From contig OX335657.1 in NCBI GenBank assembly GCA_946894095.1, positions 17,980,001 through 18,044,000 of the forward strand: DNA of 64,000 nt, written 5' to 3'. The position numbers and the translations under genes are program-made. Origin of the DNA: Incurvaria masculella. Taxonomy: Eukaryota > Arthropoda > Insecta > Lepidoptera > Incurvariidae. This document shows positions 9,403 to 20,060 of the stretch, one piece after another. Numbering within the stretch: the stretch's first letter is position 1; each line of letters opens with the position of its first letter. Below the pieces are notes generated by a model. It made no database searches. It saw only the letters and a program-made list of their open reading frames with translations, and had not been told where the DNA came from.

Positions 9403-10555
9403 TTAAATGACATTAATTATTTATTAATAAATACGTTGATCTGACTCAGTCATTTCTCCTTGCAGCACAGGCGAGTTCTATTTACGGTTTGTATAAATAT
9501 TATTAAATATAAAGTTTCACACACAAAGCAACACATTTTCAAAATGACTTATCTGTCTGGACTAGCTGCACTTGGAAATGTCCATGATTAAGCTATGTGA
9601 CCTCGAAACTGTACAGAGACGGAGCTGTCAGTAACTTCAGTCAGGAGTGTAAGACAGAACCAGGTTAGGAGTTTGGATACAAAAGCGAAAGGAATTTTGT
9701 TTCTATATTCCGGAAAACTTCGTTAAGTTTATGTAAGCCCGTCGGTCAATTAAGGGAGGACCGTGGCGCCATCTACTTTGACGCTTTGTAGTTTCGCTCT
9801 TATTTTAAGATTAATAGTAGTTTTAATATGTTCTAACCCTACTCAAATCGGACTGCTTTTTAACTTGATTTCATTGCCACATTACACATTTGCTGGCAGT
9901 TCAATTCGTACTGAGTATTATTTTCTTTGAAAATGTTCTTCTAAAAGAATGGCGAAAAACCTGATCAGAAACATTTTACGATGAAAATAATTCTAGTTTG
10001 ATGTACTGAAGAGGTTACCTTTTAAAGACATTCTTCGCTCGGCATGTAAGTGTTATTTCGCATCGTCAAATTAATAAATCAACAATAAATAAGGAGTTTA
10101 ATTTTATTTTCAAATATTATTACACTAGTTAAATTTCATTCAGCTGAATAAATAAACACTATATGACATTTGAAAACAAATATCCGATCATTTTAGCATG
10201 CTTTGAATTGGACATAGATTTCAATTTACCAGAGACCTCCTTTATCCACGTTGGCGACAGACAGTGGCGCCATCTTACTTGACTTCCGTCCGTAAATCAA
10301 GCATGGCTTAAATTAGCGCGGGAACCACACGGCGGGGCGTCCGCCTGGCAGGCGGCTACTCACGACCAAGTCGCATGAGCATAGTATCGAAAGGTTTACT
10401 TGGAAAAATATACTTTACAAACTTATTTACGCTAAAAAATTTAAAATTCGTGAATCTAACTGTAATTCCGACAATAATAATCGTCTTGCTACGTTAAAAT
10501 AGAGCCAACTAAGTAAATCGGTTACTCTGAGTTAAAACAGTTAGCCTTAAGGCTG
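9403..10555. other. Gene-free stretch
   Basis: No exon, RNA gene or clear element. A short motif GTGGCGCCATCT(A/T)ACTT occurs twice (about 9763 and 10263) in the same orientation. I cannot assign it. Confidence 0.4.
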
Positions 10556-10902
10556 TTCCGACCCATATAAAGTTGTTTGCACACATAACGCAAAAAGTAT
10601 TGCACTTTAAGACACGAATTAATAATAAAAGTTTAATATAGTCATATTACTTGCAGCGGAAACAATTTCACAATTTCAGAATTATTGGTTTTGTTACAAT
10701 TTATTTAAATACGATTTATACGCCATCTAACGGTGTAAAACTTCGAATCGGCAATTACAACGAAACCATTAAACCTGAAATTGTGAATATGTTTTCGCTG
10801 CAACTACATACTATGGCTATATTTAATATTTTTGACGAATTCGTGCCTTAAAATGCAATACTTTTTGCGTTCTGTGTAAAAAAAACATTTTATGGGTCGG
10901 AA
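10556..10902. mobile_element. Foldback MITE, first of tandem pair
   Basis: The termini TTCCGACCCAT and ATGGGTCGGAA are exact complements. Further in, AACGCAAAAAGTATTGCA and the CACGAATT block are mirrored by AATTCGTG and TGCAATACTTTTTGCGTT. Even the inner CACAATTTCAG and CTGAAATTGTG pair, so the 347-bp unit is one large imperfect palindrome. Frames crossing it are chance. Confidence 0.75.
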
Positions 10903-10916
10903 TAGCTGTCGCAAGT

Positions 10917-11260
10917 CATATAAAGTTGTTTGCACACATAACGCAAAAAGTATTGCACTTTAAGCCACGAATTAATAATAAAAGTTTAATATAGTCATAT
11001 TACTTGCAGCGAAAACAATTTCACAATTTCAGGATTATTTGTTTTGTTACAATTTATTTAAATACGATTTTTATTTAACAGCGCCATCTAACTGTGTAAA
11101 ACTTCTAATCGGCAATTACAACGAAACCATTAAACCTGAAATTGTGAATATGTTTTCGCTGCAACTTCTATGGCTAAATTTAATATTTTTGACGAATTCG
11201 TGCCTTAAAGTGTAATACTTTTTGCGTTCTGTGTAAAAAAAACATTGTATGGGTCGGAAC
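10917..11260. mobile_element. Foldback MITE, second of tandem pair
   Basis: This repeats the unit at 10556 in direct orientation with a 353-bp offset and about 95% identity by eye. The first eight terminal bases of the left end are missing and the right end ATGGGTCGGAA is intact. Confidence 0.75.
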
Positions 11261-11727
11261 ATCCTTAAGAAACAACAATCAAAGAATAGAAAAGGAAAGA
11301 TATAATAAACATACATTTCTTGAATATTAAGCCAGCCTCGTCGGGAAGTCATCACAAATATAAGAAGACAATATGCCAATGAAGTCTCCGTCATAGATTC
11401 ACAAATTTCCCGTTAGGAGGCCCTCATCAGCCATTTCCCTCCTCCCCCTCCCCGGGGTGCGCAAACCCGCCGCTGACGCCCCGCAGCGTGTTAATTGAGG
11501 AAGACGCCACCTTAACTATGATTTAAGGCAGCTTGATTGCACTCCGCTCAGCGAAAACAAGGCAATGCAGCCGAATAATTAGCGAGTATTTGAAGGTTGC
11601 TGGTGCTAACAGGAAATTTTATTTTTAATATATAGCGCGACACCTGGAATACTCAGGGCTCAAAGTGGTTACCTCGGCGCACAAGGCCTATGAAATTAAA
11701 CGTGTGATGCCTTAAGCAGCGACCCGC
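11261..11727. other. Unannotated stretch with GC-rich segment
   Basis: The part 11410-11510 is GC- and pyrimidine-rich (CCTCCTCCCCCTCCCCGGGG). No coding or RNA feature is recognised. Confidence 0.4.
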
Positions 11728-13438
11728 CTGCAGCGTCCAGTACGAGGAGGAGGCGCTGTAGATACGAGCACTGTTAGACTCACCTCCTGGTGCCGGCCAC
11801 CTCGACCACCTTGCAGCGCGAGCGCCACCAGCGGCCCGGCTGCAGCGTCCAGTACGAGGAGGAGGCGCTGTAGATACGAGCACTGTTAGACTCACCTCCT
11901 GGTGCCGGCCACCTCGACCACCTTGCAGCGCGAGCGCCACCAGCGGCCCGGCTGCAGCGTCCAGTACGAGGAGGAGGCGCTGTAGATACGAGCACTGTTA
12001 GACTCACCTCCTGGTGCCGGCCACCTCGACCACCTTGCAGCGCGAGCGCCACCAGCGGCCCGGCTGCAGCGTCCAGTACGAGGAGGAGGCGCTGTAGATA
12101 CGAGCACTGTTAGACTCACCTCCTGGTGCCGGCCACCTCGACCACCTTGCAGCGCGAGCGCCACCAGCGGCCCGGCTGCAGCGTCCAGTACGAGGAGGAG
12201 GCGCTGTAGATACGAGCACTGTTAGACTCACCTCCTGGTGCCGGCCACCTCGACCACCTTGCAGCGCGAGCGCCACCAGCGGCCCGGCTGCAGCGTCCAG
12301 TACGAGGAGGAGGCGCTGTAGATACGAGCACTGTTAGACTCACCTCCTGGTGCCGGCCACCTCGACCACCTTGCAGCGCGAGCGCCACCAGCGGCCCGGC
12401 TGCAGCGTCCAGTACGAGGAGGAGGCGCTGTAGATACGAGCACTGTTAGACTCACCTCCTGGTGCCGGCCACCTCGACCACCTTGCAGCGCGAGCGCCAC
12501 CAGCGGCCCGGCTGCAGCATCCAGTACGAGGAGGAGGCGCTGTAGATACGAGCACTGTTAGACTCACCTCCTGGTGCCGGCCACCTCGACCACCTTGCAG
12601 CGCGAGGGCCACCAGCGGCCCGGCTGCAGCGTCCAGTACGAGGAGGAGGCGCTGTAGATACGAGCACTGTTAGACTCACCTCCTGGTGCCGGCCACCTCG
12701 ACCACCTTGCAGCGCGAGCGCCACCAGCGGCCCGGCTGCAGCGTCCAGTACGAGGAGGAGGCGCTGTAGATACGAGCACTGTTAGACTCACCTCCTGGTG
12801 CCGGCCACCTCGACCACCTTGCAGCGCGAGCGCCACCAGCGGCCCGGCTGCAGCGTCCAGCACGAGGAGGAGGCGCTGTAGATACGAGCACTGTTAGACT
12901 CACCTCCTGGTGCCGGCCACCTCGACCACCTTGCAGCGCGAGGGCCACCAGCGGCCCGGCTGCAGCGTCCAGTACGAGGAGGAGGCGCTGTAGATACGAG
13001 CACTGTTAGACTCACCTCCTGGTGCCGGCCACCTCGACCACCTTGCAGCGCGAGCGCCACCAGCGGCCCGGCTGCAGCGTCCAGTACGAGGAGGAGGCGC
13101 TGTAGATACGAGCACTGTTAGACTCACCTCCTGGTGCCGGCCACCTCGACCACCTTGCAGCGCGAGCGCCACCAGCGGCCCGGCTGCAGCGTCCAGCACG
13201 AGGAGGAGGCGCTGTAGATACGAGCACTGTTAGACTCACCTCCTGGTGCCGGCCACCTCGACCACCTTGCAGCGCGAGCGCCACCAGCGGCCCGGCTGCA
13301 GCGTCCAGCACGAGGAGGAGGCGCTGTAGATACGAGCACTGTTAGACTCACCTCCTGGTGCCGGCCACCTCGACCACCTTGCAGCGCGAGCGCCACCAGC
13401 GGCCCGGCTGCAGCGTCCAGTACGAGGAGGAGGCGCTG
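11728..13438 (-). repeat. 112-bp tandem array, 15.3 exon-like units
   Basis: Fifteen full units plus 31 bases repeat with a period of exactly 112 bp; CTGCAGCGTCCAG recurs at 11728, 11840 and so on to 13408. On the minus strand each unit splits into an 84-nt GC-rich part and a 28-nt part that starts GTGAGT, contains CTAAC and ends TATCTACAG, i.e. a donor, a branch-point-like motif and an acceptor. Two frames are open through the 84-nt part: one reads [15 protein letters not shown] and on to VEVAGTR; the other is exactly 28 codons, [19 protein letters not shown] and on to GGRHQE. Only three unit positions vary, at 12519; 12607 and 12943; 12861, 13197 and 13309. Unspliced, the frame shifts at every unit and meets TGA at the donor. 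Confidence 0.9.
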
Positions 13439-13475
13439 CGGGCCCAGCCTTCCTCGGGAAACAGCAGCACCTGTC
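13353..13475 (-). CDS. Exon-like segment next to the 112-bp array
   Basis: On the minus strand, CGTTGTCGACAG is followed by GTGCTGCTGTTTCCC and about 120 bases open to the strong donor GAG/GTGAGT near 13352. It contains the first array unit, preceded by about 38 unique bases. One frame reads [20 protein letters not shown] and on to VEVAGTR; another reads [18 protein letters not shown] and on to GGRHQE. I cannot name the protein. This looks like the source exon of the array, but the acceptor is only moderate and no partner exon is identified, so it is a candidate only. Confidence 0.35.
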
Positions 13476-14360
13476 GACAACGAGTATGCTTCAAATGTGG
13501 CCAGTAGATAATGCAAACAATACGACCACATGTGGCTAGTTACGGACTTCTTCAAAGCCCTTTAATATAAATTTGACACTACACTTTGCCGAGTAACTTG
13601 GTTATGTACATTTAACATCAGTCAAAAATATACTTATTAACATGTTCTTTAAATCACTGAACTAGCAGCTACAAGTGAAGTGGTTTCGCGCATAGATTCC
13701 TAAGGGTTCTTTTTAGCTTGAACGATGAGTTGCCCGGCTATGCTTCGGTTATTTTCGTTTTGGACAATAACCCGAGCAGAGCCTGGCGAAATGCCGCCCG
13801 CGCTGTTACTTCGTTATCGCTTAGCATTCTTTCTGACTTTTATATTTTTTACTCGGTTCCTAAAGGTCGTAGCGTGATGTTAAATAGCTCATTAACTTCC
13901 TCAATCATGCATTTTGCATTATCGCATGCAATTTTTTTTAATGGTAGTTACAGACATTATCGCGTTTAACGAAAACAAACTGTTAAGAATGATTAAAGAA
14001 ATACGGATTTTTTTAAATAACTATGCGTAACATTATATGCAATTTATTGTAAATGATTAATGAGGCATTTAAGCTTTGTGATATTTTTCTTAAATTTACC
14101 ATTACTCTCTGATCAAGCGAAGTGCCAGAGAGAGGAGTTCTAATAATATATGCAGTGAATCAGCCAAGTCGCAAGCCTTTGGCTGGCGGCCTGAAAAATA
14201 GCGCTCCGCCAAAAACTAATATTGTAAAAGAAAACAAAAGTTTTTCAAATTTGGCGCACAAGTTAGCCCGATTATTCTTTTTCTGGAAAATGCTTCGCCT
14301 CTCTTATGGTTTTACGAGATTTTTTCAATATTGTATATTGAAAGATTGAAATATCTAAGC
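13476..14360. other. Gene-free stretch with repeat fragment
   Basis: About 13715-13800 resembles the CCCGAGCAGAGCC repeat seen near 16955-17020. The rest is AT-rich without a supported gene. Confidence 0.4.
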
Positions 14361-14519
14361 CTGGTTTTCACCAAGTACTGATTTCTTTTAATCAACAATT
14401 AAAGGGACTTTATTGCTAAAGTGCTCATTATCTTGTACTAGTACTGATTGCAAGCTGCTAAGAAAGGCCCTTAATATGTGGCAATTAAACTGATCAGCAG
14501 TAGGTGAAAAAGGCCCTAA
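14361..14519. mobile_element. Small MITE with TTTTCACCAAG termini, copy 1
   Basis: About 155 bp bounded by CTGGTTTTCACCAAGTACTG and the approximate complement CAGCAGTAGGTGAAAAAGG. Four copies occur (here, 25547, 25822 and 63709). Internally all have AAAGGG(A/C)CTTTATT and ATTATCTTGTACTGGTA-like blocks. Confidence 0.7.
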
Positions 14520-14824
14520 GACTAATTATGCAATGTTTAACAAAATTTGACATATCGTATTTTCTTAAACTTTCCTTTGACCGACAAATCCCTTGATGAT
14601 TTATATATTTTCTATAAGTAGGACTAAATTATATTGTACACAATTTTACAGCGTGGCATGAAATGCAACTGAATCTATTCACCTAGCAAGTGAATTTACC
14701 ATGGTAAGCCTCCAGGCGTCCATCAGGCCTTCCTTTTTTAACGATGCCAGAACTTTTCTTAGTTAAGAAAAATAAAAAAATAGTTGGAAATTTATATTAA
14801 TGAAAGTAAGTTTGCAAAGGTCGT

Positions 14825-15088
14825 TTTAAGGATTCCGTACCCAAAGGGTGAAAATGGAACTCCGCTGTCCGTCCGTCCGTCTGTCACAGGGCTGTATCTC
14901 ATGAACCGTAATAGGTAGGCAGCTAAAATTTTCACAGAGTGTGTATTTATTTTGCCGCTATAACAACAAACAGGTAAAATAAAAAAAGGGGGTCTCATAC
15001 AACAAAACGTCATTCTTTTGTGATCAATCTTGTACGATGGTACGGAACCCTTCGTGTGCGAGTCCGACTCGCACTTGGCCGGTTTTTA
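14825..15088 (-). mobile_element. ACGG-repeat interspersed element, copy 3
   Basis: Minus-strand member of the family described at 532. It starts with GATTCCGTACCCAAAGGGTG and ends GACTCGCACTTGGCCGG. The tetranucleotide tract is short (three units). Confidence 0.75.
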
Positions 15089-15493
15089 CATGAAATTCAA
15101 AATTCATTTCTTAGAGAATAAAAAAATGTTTTTCTTAGATGAACATAGCTGGGATCGGTGAAATTAATTATCGGTGCTCCTGAAAAAATACTGAATCAAA
15201 ACCAAATACATACATTTCCGAAATTCGGTTTCAACGGTTTTTGTATTATTACCACCTGCATTACGGTACTAGGAATGTATTTAATTATAGTCTAAGTTCT
15301 TTTCAATTTTTTTAATTTTGTAAATTATTATATAAATTCCTGTTTGTTCAAATAAAAACAAAAAAAAAATCCTAAAAAGATTGACTTAATTTTTTATCGT
15401 TTACGATATTAGTATAGATATCCCATCCAATTGCCAGAGTAAATATTAATAATAATTCAGAAGCTATGAGCTACTCTACGAGAATATATTAGA

Positions 15494-16008
15494 CTAGGAG
15501 GTCGCGACAAAAATGGTAATGATAACGTAAATGGCTGAAACTGGGTTCACAGGGTAAAGACCAACCCTATGAAGCTAAATGTGTCAGTCTACCTGGTCCT
15601 AGTTGTTGTTTTAACAAAAAATAAATATGATTAGCTTAATGGCTGCAAATAACGAAGCATAATTAGTTCATACTTGCTGAGCAATACCAAAACTGTACAA
15701 ATCTTTGATTGCATTTCTTATTTATAGGCGATTAAGGTTACAGATATAAATTTAGGTATATTTATGCATTTCATTAAAAAAAACCGACTGGTTATTGTTG
15801 CATAATTAATAGGTATTAACATTTCTAGACAATAAGTATATTCATTAGCAGGTACATACCAACATCTATTTCATATAGCCAATCTAGCTAACGCAACCAC
15901 TTGGCGCAGGCAGACCGACATATTTAGCATCAGAGGGTTGGTCTCTAACATGTGAACCCAGATTCAGCCATTTACCTTATCGTGACCAAAAATGTCGTGA
16001 CCTCCCGG
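15494..16008. mobile_element. MITE with long GGAGGTC termini, copy 1
   Basis: The left end GGAGGTCGCGACAAAAATGG, then ATGGCTGAAACTGGGTTCAC, is mirrored at the right end by GTGAACCCAGATTCAGCCAT and ATGTCGTGACCTCC, giving imperfect terminal inverted repeats of about 75 bp. GAATATAT occurs just outside both ends and may be an 8-bp target duplication. The second copy is at 53103-53653. There is no coding capacity. Confidence 0.7.
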
Positions 16009-16296
16009 AATATATCCCGCAATGTTCAAAAGCTCCCGCCGCTTCCTGGATTCGTTCAACCGATGCCCCGCTCCTTCCGAAATTTCGGCGATATTTTTTC
16101 TAAGGGAAACTCGCCTCCGCCCGCATGGGCCCTTTGAAAACGCTGAAATCGCTTTAACATCGGCCGAACACACTAATGACGCAGTTCCGGTACGGCCGGG
16201 GCGCCTCCGGTACAAAGGGACGATGTAGTTTGGGGACCGGCGATCTTGTAGGTGGGCGCAGATTTGATGTCTTTTTTCTGAAGCCTTACAAAGGAT
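16009..16296. other. GC-rich single-copy segment
   Basis: Several overlapping frames of 60-95 codons are open on both strands, as GC-rich DNA often allows. None shows a family motif or paired splice signals, so I do not call a gene. Confidence 0.35.
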
Positions 16297-16844
16297 TTAA
16301 GGTGGCCCATCCCGCTCATCTCCCCATACAAAAGGGGAAAGAAGATCATGCCCATATTTCTTGTCAGAGATCCAAAATTTTGCTCAAAATAGCTTTATTT
16401 GATCGAACTAGATGTCTGATGACCATTGGCATTGTAAAATTGTGTTTGGTCTCTAAATTATAAGGTCCGAAAGTTCGCATTTTTCGCGCGTTTTATACAA
16501 TAACGTTGGAGGTAGATTACGCAATGATAAATTAAGAACATCTTAAAAAGATTAGTCATCAGACATAGCTTATTTAATCAAAATTTATAATCTATTGGGT
16601 TTTTGTTCGATTTTTTACTACAGCGGTCGTGGTTTACTTTTAGCTATAAGTCGTTTTTAAATTAAAATTTTCGTAAATCTTTAAATCATACACTATGCAC
16701 ATTGTCTTTTTTGTGGACATGTTGCATCTTTCTCATCACGGAGCCTGTCTTATTCTTTGAAACATAGAAGGTCCCAGAGCGCAACAGCACGGTTTTGTAC
16801 CGTGCCCGCGAATGAGTTAGGGCCGCCGGGTTGGGCCACCTTAA
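16297..16844 (+). mobile_element. TTAA-2 MITE, copy b
   Basis: Full-length (548 bp) member of the family described at 2799, with TTAA at both ends and intact termini. Confidence 0.85.
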
Positions 16845-16954
16845 GAGCTCGTTTACTTTTAATCATCCATCTTTGACTTTTACCAAGTCATATTTATAAA
16901 TATTTATTAAGAGTGTAGAAAACTCTATCAAATAAATGAACTATGAACTGTTTA

Positions 16955-17225
16955 ACAACTTGCTTCGGTTCCCAGGCTACGCTCGGACTGATTTCGTTTT
17001 GGACATTCACCCGAGCAGAGCCCAGTTGGTTCAACCTACGCGGGCGTTTTATTCAAACGGTCAGTTCTGGATCTCGACAAAAGCGCCACCTGCCGGGTCC
17101 AACTGTATCTTAGAACCATCTATATGAGAACCTACCTCGGATATGACGATATGGTTTTAAAAAAATATCTGAATTGGTCCAGCCGTTTTCAAATGTTTGT
17201 GTTAAGCAGCCATATTCAGAGTAAC
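16955..17225 (+). repeat. Dispersed CCCGAGCAGAGCC repeat
   Basis: It starts near GCTTCGGTTCCCAGGCTACG and contains GACATTCACCCGAGCAGAGC and, further on, TGAATTGGTCCAGCCGTTTT. Related pieces lie at 13715, 23085-23295, 34549, 35785 and 46290, all carrying a (C)CCGGCTCCGCTCGGGT-like core. This repeat is widespread in Lepidoptera; its class is not determined here. Confidence 0.5.
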
Positions 17226-17507
17226 CTTAATGAGCCGGAGTACACCGGTTTTTGTATGGCTAATCCAGTGCTAATCTCCTTTTAAGTTTTGACAGGTTCA
17301 CTCCGAATACGACTGTTAGTGATTAGTAGACAGTGGTAGAATTTATATAAAAAAATACCACTAGTAAAAACATTCATCCATGAACCCAGCGAGTAAGAAA
17401 GGACGGCAAACGAAACATATTACTCTACTATTTATTACTTACTATATACTACTTACTACATATTATTACTTCATCGCCGACGTGCTTACGAATTATGTAA
17501 CGAAATT

Positions 17508-17592
17508 TTTTTATACAACCTGGCACGGATGGCTAACACAATACACCCCATTCCCGAAGGAATTAGGTGCCATGCCAGGACCTTTACGAGTG
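17508..17592 (-). mobile_element. tRNA-SINE tail fragment
   Basis: T-run, CCTGGCACGGATGGCTAACA and CCCGAAGGAATTAGGTGCCA match the 3' tail of the tRNA-headed SINE at 32761, in reverse. A further scrap in the opposite orientation lies at 17840-17875. Confidence 0.65.
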
Positions 17593-17879
17593 TCATTTCG
17601 AGATCTTTTCATTGCATTTGTAATGCTGACGACTTACCACTTAACGTATATATTTGTCTTGAAAACACCTCGAACAGAAACATTTTCAGGACATTTTTCA
17701 GCAAGCGCTGCATAATGCTCGAAAACTTCTCTACAAGTGCACTTTGCGACTGCGACTTTTAGAGAGTGCCGAATAGCTTGCGAATAGTTATTGAAAAATC
17801 TTAGCGACCCAGATCTCGTACAGCTCGCGATCTAGAGCTAATTCCTAATTCCTTCGGAAATGTGGTGTATTGGGGGGTG

Positions 17880-18257
17880 TTTTTTTTATGTGACTGGACA
17901 TGGATGGCTAATACCACACCTTCTGTCGTGGTATTAGCCCAACACACCACATGGGAACTAGGTGCCATGCCAGGATCTTCCTTATATCGCACGGCTACAT
18001 TGAACTGGATGGAAAACACGGACAATTTTCATTGCCGCTTCGACCATCGTTCATCCAATGCGATGGTACCAACCCGGGCGGGATAAACCCTACCACCTAG
18101 TGAGTAAGGAAGGGGACCTACAGCTTAACGTGGAATCCGAACCACGGCCAGCCTCTCTCAACGGTTGAATGGTCACCCATCCAAGACCAGACCGGACCCA
18201 GCGATGCTTAACTTCGGAGAGCGATCGCCTATTTGTCGCGCTATTGGGCCATTGAGG
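17880..18257 (-). mobile_element. 5S-headed SINE, minus strand
   Basis: Nearly full length. It runs from the T-run (poly(A) on the minus strand) through TGACTGGACATGGATGGCTA and the shared body to the 5S-like head in reverse, GGTCACCCATCCAAGACCAG and CTTAACTTCGGAGAGCGATC. Confidence 0.8.
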
Positions 18258-19181
18258 AGAGGGTAGTTATGTGGTATTAGTATGTGCAATAAAAAAATTA
18301 AAAAGAATTTCCTAAAATATGGGTCCTAACGAGAATGCCCACGAATTAAAACATAAATTTTAATTTCACACCTCTTATCACTCAAGAGGCTTCGTCCTGC
18401 TGGATCCCTCCAATTAGTCCTGCCTGAAGATTAGTCTTGCTCACGTAGTCACGCTACAGAACATCAATATTCCGATTTCCTCTAATTGGAAAGCCATCGA
18501 AGCCCCCGGCGACGGCGTGGAGTTTTACATTTTGCGTGTCACAAGGATCACGAAAGGATTGAGCACTGCGAATTTTTAATTTTTCAAAATGTTTTCGAAA
18601 AAGGTTACCTTTTCGTAATTATATTATATTACACGTAATTATATTATACGTATGATATATTCCTGTGCATTTATTATTTGAAGGAGGATCTAGTTCCATG
18701 CAATAAACCGTCCTCTTTCCTCAGTAAGATTAGTAACGATTTTTCTGAAATTTCATGTTTGCACGCGCCACTCGATCGCTTCATTATCTTCTGAGATATT
18801 GTTTTGGCATTAAAACGTTTTTTTAAGCTTCCGTACCCAAAGGGGGAGTCTGTAAAAAAAAGTATATTCAGATTTAAAGAAGATTTTGCGGAATGTCAAT
18901 TAACGTACTATGTAGTAATGTAAATTTAAAAGTACATTTCGCTTTTGTTGAATTTATTTTAACTTTTCGATAACTTTGCTGTTTTTATTTCGATAGTTTG
19001 AAATCACCTTAACAAAAGGCATTTTTTTATTTATTTATTGTAACATGAAAACCTGTTTTTAATATCTGAAATAGTCTGTCATTGTATTTAAATTAAACTT
19101 TACTCTAACTAAATCACAATACACGCTTTTACTAAATGTTGGCAATCCGAATGGTTGTTATGATAACACTTAATTTTATAT
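18258..19181. other. AT-rich stretch without genes
   Basis: The only identifiable piece is a fragment of the ACGG element's right end (CTTCCGTACCCAAAGGGGG, about 18829-18847). Confidence 0.45.
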
Positions 19182-19719
19182 TTAAGGCGGCCCAACCCGG
19201 CGGGACTCACTCATTCGCGGGCACTGTAAAAAACCGTGCTGTTGCGCTCTGGGACCTTCTCTGTTTCAAAGAAAAAGACAGGCTCCGTGATGAGGAAGAT
19301 GCAACATGTCCACAAAAAAGACAATGTGCATAGTGTGTGATTTTGTAAGATGTACGAAAATTTTGATTTTAAAACGACTTATAGCTAAAAGTAAACCACG
19401 ACCGCTGTAGTCAAAAATCTAACAAAAACCAAATAGATTATAAATCTTGATTAAATAAGCTATGTCTTTTTCAGATTTTCTTACTTTATCATTGCGTAAT
19501 AAACCACCAAAGTTATTGTATAAAACGCGCGAAAAATTCGAACTTTAGGACCTTATAACTTAGAAACCAAACACAATTTTGCAATGCCAACGGCCATCAG
19601 ACATCTAGTTCGATCAAATAAAGCTCTTTTGAGCAAAATCTGGGATCTCTGATAAGAAATATAGGCGTGATCTTCTTTCCCCGTTTGTATGGGGAGTTGA
19701 GCGGGTTGGGCCACCTTAA
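19182..19719 (-). mobile_element. TTAA-2 MITE, copy c
   Basis: Minus-orientation member (538 bp) with TTAA at both ends; the left end as written has GGCGG instead of GGTGG. Confidence 0.85.
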
Positions 19720-19914
19720 GTCGACTGAAACTTGGATAACACTTTAGAAAAAATATAGTTGAATTCTTTCTTCTCAGTGAAATAACGCTAGGAATTTCTA
19801 GAATATTCTCAATTCTGTGAAAGCAACGCTGCCATTCAACTTTGACTTGAGTCAGCATCCCAGCTAAGGGTATGCACATATTTGGTCTCGAACACAGACA
19901 TCCGTGAACAGTCT

Positions 19915-20060
19915 CGATAGCCCTTTAGCTGGCGGCGGTCGGGTCACGTCGGCGCGGAGTCACGTGCCGCCACTAGAAGCGTCGCCGACGCCGTCCCGGG
20001 CGTCGCGGCGGGACGAGCGGCGCCGCGGAATATTGAGGAGGCAGGAAGTGAAACGTTTGT
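19915..20060. promoter_or_regulatory. CpG-rich island
   Basis: This short segment is dense in CpG, contains the E-box CACGTG (about 19971) and ends in GAATATTGAGGAGGCAGGAA. It stands out sharply from its AT-rich surroundings. A related module lies inverted at about 20607-20665. I infer possible regulatory function from composition only; no TATA or initiator is evident. Confidence 0.3.

Noticed and set aside
11728..13438. CRISPR-like array
   Set aside because: Units are contiguous 112-bp direct repeats with no unique spacers, and the setting is an insect genome.
11653..13555. Series of 90-143 codon minus-strand ORFs in the tandem array as genes
   Set aside because: They are one frame repeated by the 112-bp period. 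Each runs through three frames of the unit and stops at the TGA in the donor, so length reflects GC content and periodicity, not a gene.
16009..16296. Overlapping GC-rich ORFs as an exon
   Set aside because: Open on both strands and several frames, no paired splice sites, adjacent to a MITE end.
17380..17762. ORFs of 111 and 77 codons
   Set aside because: They run through a SINE tail fragment and low-complexity TA-rich DNA.
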